DNA of 64,000 bases. Origin: Apus apus. Its lineage: Eukaryota; Chordata; Aves; Apodiformes; Apodidae. The position numbers and the translations under genes are program-made. Below are positions 61,601-64,000 of this stretch, in pieces. Position 1 is the first letter of the stretch, and each line of letters opens with the position of its first letter. Below the pieces are notes generated by a model. It had not been told where the DNA came from. It did not search any database and saw only the letters and a program-made list of their open reading frames with translations. The DNA lies in NCBI RefSeq assembly GCF_020740795.1, contig NC_067286.1:2103990-2167989 (forward strand). Reading direction: 5' to 3'.

Positions 61601-62365
61601 ACTTAGTCTGAGACTTTGGGAATTTTCCATTATATTAATTATTTGCAGTTTCTGGAATACTTACTGATGAGAAAACACTATTATTTTAACACTAGCATAG
61701 CCCTTATTTGGTGGCTAATTCAGATAGGAATTGAAAGTTCTTGTGCAAGCAGCGAATCTTCCCTTAGGGGTAGACATCTACTCCTCCACTTTCTCTCATA
61801 TTTCCAGGGATTTGAGACACTCATTCCCAGTAGCTCTAACAAGTGCCAGCAGATGTCATGCTTCTCTCAGGAACTGGCACCTCCTAATTCTTGTTCACAG
61901 TTATAGGAGTTGTAACCTCCTTCCATTCAGTTGACTGTAAAAATAATTTGCACTTTTTTTTTCCCCTCTGCTTTTGTTTAAAGGCAGTGAGGACTCTTAA
62001 TAAGTCCTCACTTATAATAATGGATATTTACTGAGTTAAAGGTGAAGTAGTTTGGCAAAATGATCTCTATTGCAAATGAAGCTCTTTAATTGTAAGGAGC
62101 AGGTCTTAGGACACAAACAACGTCTGCTTCAGCTAACGGAGGCCATGAGGTAGACTGCAGATTTTTCAAGGCAGTTGTTAGTGCTTTCTTATAGCTGGAA
62201 TAGAAGATGTTAACTCAATATGGATGTGTTTTGCATTAGGAAACAAATCATAATGAATACGCAGTGGATGAAGACGAAGATTCCACAGACACTGATGAGT
62301 ATGAAGATCGACGCCGAGTGCTGGACATTCCTGCGCCTTCTGGACGCTGCCCACGTCACACCTGA
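48216..62365 (+). CDS. F-box only protein 3
   Basis: Eleven coding exons: 48,216-48,322; 51,757-51,846; 52,144-52,307; 53,359-53,473; 55,727-55,931; 56,963-57,008; 59,188-59,272; 60,103-60,225; 60,720-60,835; 61,224-61,414; 62,240-62,365. All junctions are GT/AG, the phase is continuous, and they encode 455 aa (human about 471). The start ATG has A at -3 and G at +4. The F-box is about residues 15-62 (LLPTDPLLLILSFLD, then HDPLWKRHCKKYW). A SUKH/SMI1-KNR4 domain spans about 125-262 and an ApaG/DUF525 domain about 278-405 (GPGVVGEFPIISPG, then YTSCTTFSTTSGYMEGYY). The tail 415-455 is acidic, then RRR. The F-box docks on SKP1 in an SCF ubiquitin ligase; FBXO3 is reported to promote turnover of FBXL2 and of HIPK2/p300, with the ApaG part implicated in substrate binding. 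The tail is shorter in acidic residues than the human one. Confidence 0.97.
48323..51756 (+). other. FBXO3 intron 1
   Basis: An intron of 3,434 nt, starting GTACGG and ending TTATAG. Its first 400 bp belong to the CpG island. An 18-copy minisatellite (48,763-49,320) follows, then AT-rich sequence without recognised features. Confidence 0.9.
48763..49320. repeat. 31-bp minisatellite, 18 copies
   Basis: Eighteen head-to-tail units of 31 bp, of the form GGACCTCTCC, TAAAACACCC, TTCCCTGTGG, A. The total is 558 bp with no length change between units. Point variants come in blocks: copy 1 is divergent; copies 2-5 have GGACCTC, with GGGG instead of TGTGG before some; copies 6-10 have GGACGTC; copies 11-13 return to GGAGGACCTC; copies 14-18 have GGCGGACCTC. 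It ends sharply at 'ccagaaacag'. It lies about 450 bp after FBXO3 exon 1. Confidence 0.97.
52598..52654. repeat. (TTA)19 microsatellite
   Basis: Nineteen uninterrupted TTA units in FBXO3 intron 3, directly after a short T run. It is likely length-variable between individuals. Confidence 0.97.
53474..62239 (+). other. FBXO3 introns 4-10
   Basis: The introns between exons 4 and 11 are about 2.25, 1.03, 2.18, 0.83, 0.49, 0.39 and 0.83 kb. All start GT and end AG with ordinary pyrimidine tracts. No CR1, microsatellite or RNA gene was recognised in them, so this part of the window is unusually poor in repeats compared with the flanks. Confidence 0.75.
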
Positions 62366-64000
62366 TGGGATTTATTTCTTTTTGCAAAACAAAATAAACT
62401 GTTTGCAGAAGCTGAACTCTTTGGGGCTAGTGCATAAGACTGTTTCTGACTGTTGTAAATGAATTTTCTGTTGCACATCAGGGCAACTAGCATGGATGTT
62501 GGTGCCAGGTCTAATATTCATCGGAGTATAACTTTTTTTTTCTGGTTTGGAAGTGAAGGGGTGGGTCAGGGAGGGAGCAGAGGGAAGAAGAGAAAGGTGT
62601 TTGGGCTTTTTTTCTGAAGTGCAAAACAGCTTGATAGGCCAAGGTAATCATATCTTACATTTTTTAACTCTTGCCTATTTATGATCATATTGCAAATACG
62701 GTGTGGGGAATTGTTTTTATACAAGCATTTAAAATTAGCAATAGACAAGGTGGCAAAAAAAAGTGTATACTATTGTCCTTTCTCATGAGTTTCTACAACT
62801 CCTGCTAAGAATGAAACTTGCAGTTTGGCCTCTGTATCCCATTTGGGTGAGATCAGGTGCTCTTATGCTCTGTTTTTTACTAACATAGAAGTACCAGAAA
62901 ATTCTGGTCATCAGATGCATAAATTAGGAATGAAACTGGCCTTGTTTGTAGACAATCTGTCTTTCAGCTTAATTTTATTTTGGCGAGGTGACTCTTGATT
63001 GCATAATGCCTTTTGGAATGTAGTGTACATGCATACTCTGCCACTTGGTAACCAAGAAATTTCTCAAATCACTACAAAATGCAAATTTGTAAATATGTTT
63101 TGAGGTTTTCTTTGTAAGATGTTTGCTGTTCAGATTTTGACATAAGTGACAAATTTTATGTTGAAGTATCACATCCCCTGAAATCCTCTATGGAGTTTTG
63201 TAACAACACCTGAAGAGAAAGAAGAAAAAGAGAAGAGCCTGACAGAACACCAGATGACTAGAAACTTTATATTTAAAGACGTATGTTTACTTTATCACTT
63301 TTATTTTGTTTCCATTGTCATTAGTAAACAACCTTACTGCCTCCTTTGCTTTGAAGTGCTTACATGAGACTCTTTCTGCCAAGACCTGAGCAATAGTTGT
63401 GTGACTAGCATGGCTGTGCTCAGTTCCTCTTTTTGACATCCAGAATTGGTAGCTCCTATGAGGAAAAGCAGTGTATTGTGATTCCAACTGAATGTTTCCA
63501 TTAGTGCCTAGTTCCAGCTCATAGAGAAAGTCTGCTTTTTTTTTTACAAGTCACAGTATCAGCTTCTCTGTGTGCTCATCTTTCTCTAGTGCCACACAGC
63601 ATCTGGATCTTGCACAGTGGCACAAGGTGAAAAAAGCCACATTTGTCTTGTCCCTCACAGAAGTCTGAACAGCAGTGGGAATTGCTGGAGTGGTTTAAAA
63701 CCCTTTCCATTTTGAGGATTCCTCAGCATTAACTGTGAGGGGAAAATGTGATGTTTGTGGCGTAATGCTTTGTCTTCACAGAAATTTAATCTTCTGTTAA
63801 AAGGATCAATGAAAAAAGATTTAGTGGATCTAGGACTTATTCCAATGCTCTAAATCTGTTGTGTGTTTTTAAAGATGGATAACTCTCATGATTCGAGGCT
63901 TGCATGATACTGTACCAGGATCTATCTGGGTGTTCTAGTTAAGTGATAGCACCAGAAGGACATAAGGCTCTACAGAAACATTCCTAACTCTTGGAGGTTT
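62366..64000 (+). other. FBXO3 3' end and downstream DNA
   Basis: The TGA stop at 62,363-62,365 is followed 28 nt later by AATAAA and then a GT-rich stretch. After that, to the window end, no further canonical AATAAA or ATTAAA on the plus strand was found, and no gene or repeat was recognised. Whether a longer 3' UTR continues with a non-canonical signal cannot be told. Confidence 0.55.
62393..62398 (+). terminator. FBXO3 polyadenylation signal
   Basis: A canonical AATAAA in 'aaaacaaaataaactgtttg', followed by GT-rich sequence (62,399-62,470). It lies only 28 nt after the stop codon, which would give a very short 3' UTR of about 50 nt. Confidence 0.55.

Noticed and set aside
61415-61606. Read-through of FBXO3 exon 10 into its intron, giving a different C terminus
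   Set aside because: A clean GTAAGC donor follows the exon, and the later exon at 62,240 encodes a tail homologous to known FBXO3. The intronic frame looks random.
1-64000. CRISPR arrays, operons, tRNA/rRNA genes and endogenous retroviruses
   Set aside because: None seen. The tandem repeats are a minisatellite and microsatellites without spacer structure, and no LTR or retroviral protein motifs were recognised.

Overview
The window is a piece of a vertebrate nuclear genome, almost certainly a bird. The sequence shows intron-containing genes with GT/AG junctions, long gene-poor AT-rich stretches, CpG islands at two promoters, and interspersed repeats that are nearly all CR1 LINE ends (the avian/reptilian family with the ATTCTATGAT-like 3' tail). 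Two older SINE relics look like amniote MIR. No mammalian Alu, B1 or L1 is visible. The compact spacing of the two genes also fits a bird. The species cannot be named from this sequence alone.

Layout. Positions 1 to about 31,900 are intergenic: no convincing gene, one old LINE reverse-transcriptase relic (about 4,630-4,985, minus strand), several CR1 ends, a MIR-like relic near 29,800, and a few clusters of ETS, E-box and GATA motifs that are candidate distant enhancers of LMO2. From about 32,130 to 39,555 lies LMO2 on the plus strand: proximal promoter and CpG island, a probable 5' exon with a 112-nt intron, three coding exons (158 aa) and a 3' UTR ending at two AATAAA signals. From 39,560 to about 47,600 is a spacer with CR1 and MIR remnants. 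From about 47,600 (CpG island) to 62,398 lies FBXO3 on the plus strand: eleven coding exons giving a 455-aa F-box / SUKH (SMI1-KNR4) / ApaG protein. The last 1.6 kb is downstream sequence without a recognisable gene.

The two genes do not act in one pathway. LMO2 is the LIM-only bridge of the TAL1/LDB1/GATA complexes in blood and endothelium; FBXO3 is a broadly expressed SCF ubiquitin-ligase receptor. Their same-strand, adjacent order matches the order I recall for human 11p13, so this is a conserved syntenic block. All LMO2 and FBXO3 junctions were placed by hand; the reading phase stays open through every one.

The most interesting points are an in-frame N-terminal extension of LMO2 through a short spliced intron, an ETS/AP-1/E-box/GATA cluster 1 kb inside LMO2 intron 1, an 18-copy 31-bp minisatellite with block-structured variants in FBXO3 intron 1, and a short acidic tail on FBXO3. 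I saw no sign of a wholly new biological system here.
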